Assembly: GCA_016858145.1 (NCBI GenBank)
Contig: JAEHOE010000240.1
Location: 1 to 64,000 of the forward strand
Direction: 5' to 3'
Length of the DNA stretch: 64,000 nucleotides
Source of the DNA: Edaphochlamys debaryana
Lineage: Eukaryota > Chlorophyta > Chlorophyceae > Chlamydomonadales
In this document: positions 63,028 through 64,000 of the stretch, piece after piece
Numbering within the stretch: position 1 is the stretch's first letter
Layout: the number at the start of each line of letters is the position of its first letter
Made by a program: the position numbers and the translations under genes
Notes under the pieces: generated by a model
Databases searched by the model: none
What the model saw: the letters and a program-made list of their open reading frames with translations, nothing else
What the model was told of the DNA's origin: nothing

Positions 63028-64000
63028 ATGGTTACGCTGCAGGCGCTTGAGGATGCCTGGCGCGTGTACATGCGCTGTGCCGATCGGCTGCGCAACATCG
63101 GTGGAGCGCAGCTCCTGTAGCAGCCGCCTCAGCGCGAGGTTCGGCTCAGGTCGGAAGCTTGGGATGTCACAGCTTCAGAGCATGGCGCGCGCCGGGCATC
63201 CTCACGCCCCACGCAGGTCGCTTACCAACCCCCCGACGCATACCCCCGTGCTCTTGCCCCCTTCACTTGGCAACACAGGACCGACGCAATCCAGGACGCC
63301 AGGCGCACCCCGCTTGCACTCGCGAAGCCACTAAGCAACGAGGAGGCCTGGTACGTACCCACAAAGACCTGCTGGCGCCCGTGGGGCCTGGCGGGGCCCG
63401 CCCGGGCTCGGGCTTGGGCCTGCTGGGCCTGGGCCTGGGCGATGCGGGGGGCCTGGCGGTGACAGTTACTCAGCGGGCGCTGGCGCTGGCCGGGCGGCTG
63501 GAGGCGGGGGGCGACCGCAGAGCTGGAGGCTGCGACGAAGGGGGTTCCGCTCGGGACCGTTGCGGACGAGGATGGGGAGTCCGCCGCTGCAGCGGTGCCG
63601 CCTCCGGCGAGCATCCGTGAGGGGCCCCCGCAGCCCTCCCACGCAGCGGCTCTGCAGCACAGTGTGGCGGCGGTGACCACCTGTCTCGCACTCCTGAGGC
63701 AGCACCGCACAAGGTGGGACCCGCCGGCCAACAGCGTTGGTGCACCGGTCGCCGAGCCCCCCAACCCCAACCCAGACGCATTACCGGCAGGTGGAGGAGG
63801 ACCGGCCGACACGGCAGGAGCGGCCGACGGAGGGGCATCCGCCACCGGCCCAGCGGCCGATGCCCCACACGTCGATGCCACGTTCTCGCCCGCCGCAGCG
63901 GGCGACTCCACCCCAAAGGGACATGGCTCCACCACAGCCTGTGCACCTGCCCCCGAGGCCCTGCCGGTGCCCCGCCCGGGTCCCCGAGCGTGGGGCCCCC
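63028..64000 (+). pseudogene. Inverted, rearranged copy of the MYND gene (runs off window)
   Basis: From ATG 63028 the sequence repeats exon 1 of the MYND gene (VTLQALEDAWRVYMRCADRL) on the opposite strand, then hits a frameshift and a TAG at 63118-63120. Intron 1 and the start of exon 2 follow (DARRTPLALAKPLS, NEEAWYVPTK). At about 63367 it jumps straight into exon-6 sequence (LLAPVGPGGARPGSG ... AVTVTQRALALAGRLEAG), having lost most of exon 2 and all of exons 3-5. It continues through the exon 6-7 junction region (DAPHVDATFSPAAA, ALPVPRPGP) to the window edge. The fusion is out of frame, so a pseudogene is most likely. Confidence 0.8.

Overview
The window looks like nuclear DNA of a volvocine (Chlamydomonas-type) green alga. 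The evidence is GC-rich coding exons, dense short GT-AG introns with GTGAGT/GTGCGT/GTGGGT donors, a LINE retrotransposon, an NHL-BTB protein and a large MYND-finger protein of the kind common in these algae, and many minisatellites and G/C runs. No bacterial operons, rRNA, tRNA or true CRISPR array were recognised.

Layout. 1-5.7 kb: a LINE on the + strand (reverse transcriptase plus terminal zinc knuckle) meets a short 5'-truncated relative in opposite orientation, tail to tail. 5.7-7.8 kb: nothing recognisable. 7.8-37.9 kb: one giant minus-strand gene. I chained 69 exons whose phases all agree, giving a continuous coding sequence of 16,032 nt (5,343 aa). It has a signal peptide, a short N-terminal region, eight copies of a roughly 530-aa module of unknown fold (the last one divergent), a further beta-rich region, a Cys-rich region and four CBM14-like (peritrophin-A, chitin-binding) domains, with no transmembrane segment seen at the C terminus. 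Inside it, 16.86-26.88 kb is a near-identical tandem array with a 3,006-bp period; each period is exactly one six-exon, 531-codon module.

39.9-41.7 kb (minus): a 197-aa protein of unknown function with a hydrophobic central region. It is divergent from 42.46 kb (+), a 58-aa bacterial-type ribosomal protein L33, probably mitochondrial. 42.6-45.1 kb is gene-poor with a 20-bp-periodic CAATCC array. 45.1-51.5 kb (minus): a 16-exon FemAB-like/DUF482 protein, divergent from 51.9-54.4 kb (+), the proteasome assembly chaperone PAC2. 54.8-56.5 kb (+): an NHL-BTB gene interrupted by one in-frame TAG. 58.0-62.6 kb (minus): a 1,249-aa MYND-finger protein. 63.0-64.0 kb (+): a rearranged, inverted pseudogene copy of its 5' and middle parts, running off the window.

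The genes do not form an obvious pathway. The most notable biology is the giant secreted repeat protein, probably a cell-surface or extracellular-matrix component. Its exon-intron modules have multiplied in frame, and some have been homogenised along with their introns. A second theme is small local duplications of exon edges that include or abut splice sites, seen in four of the intron-containing genes.
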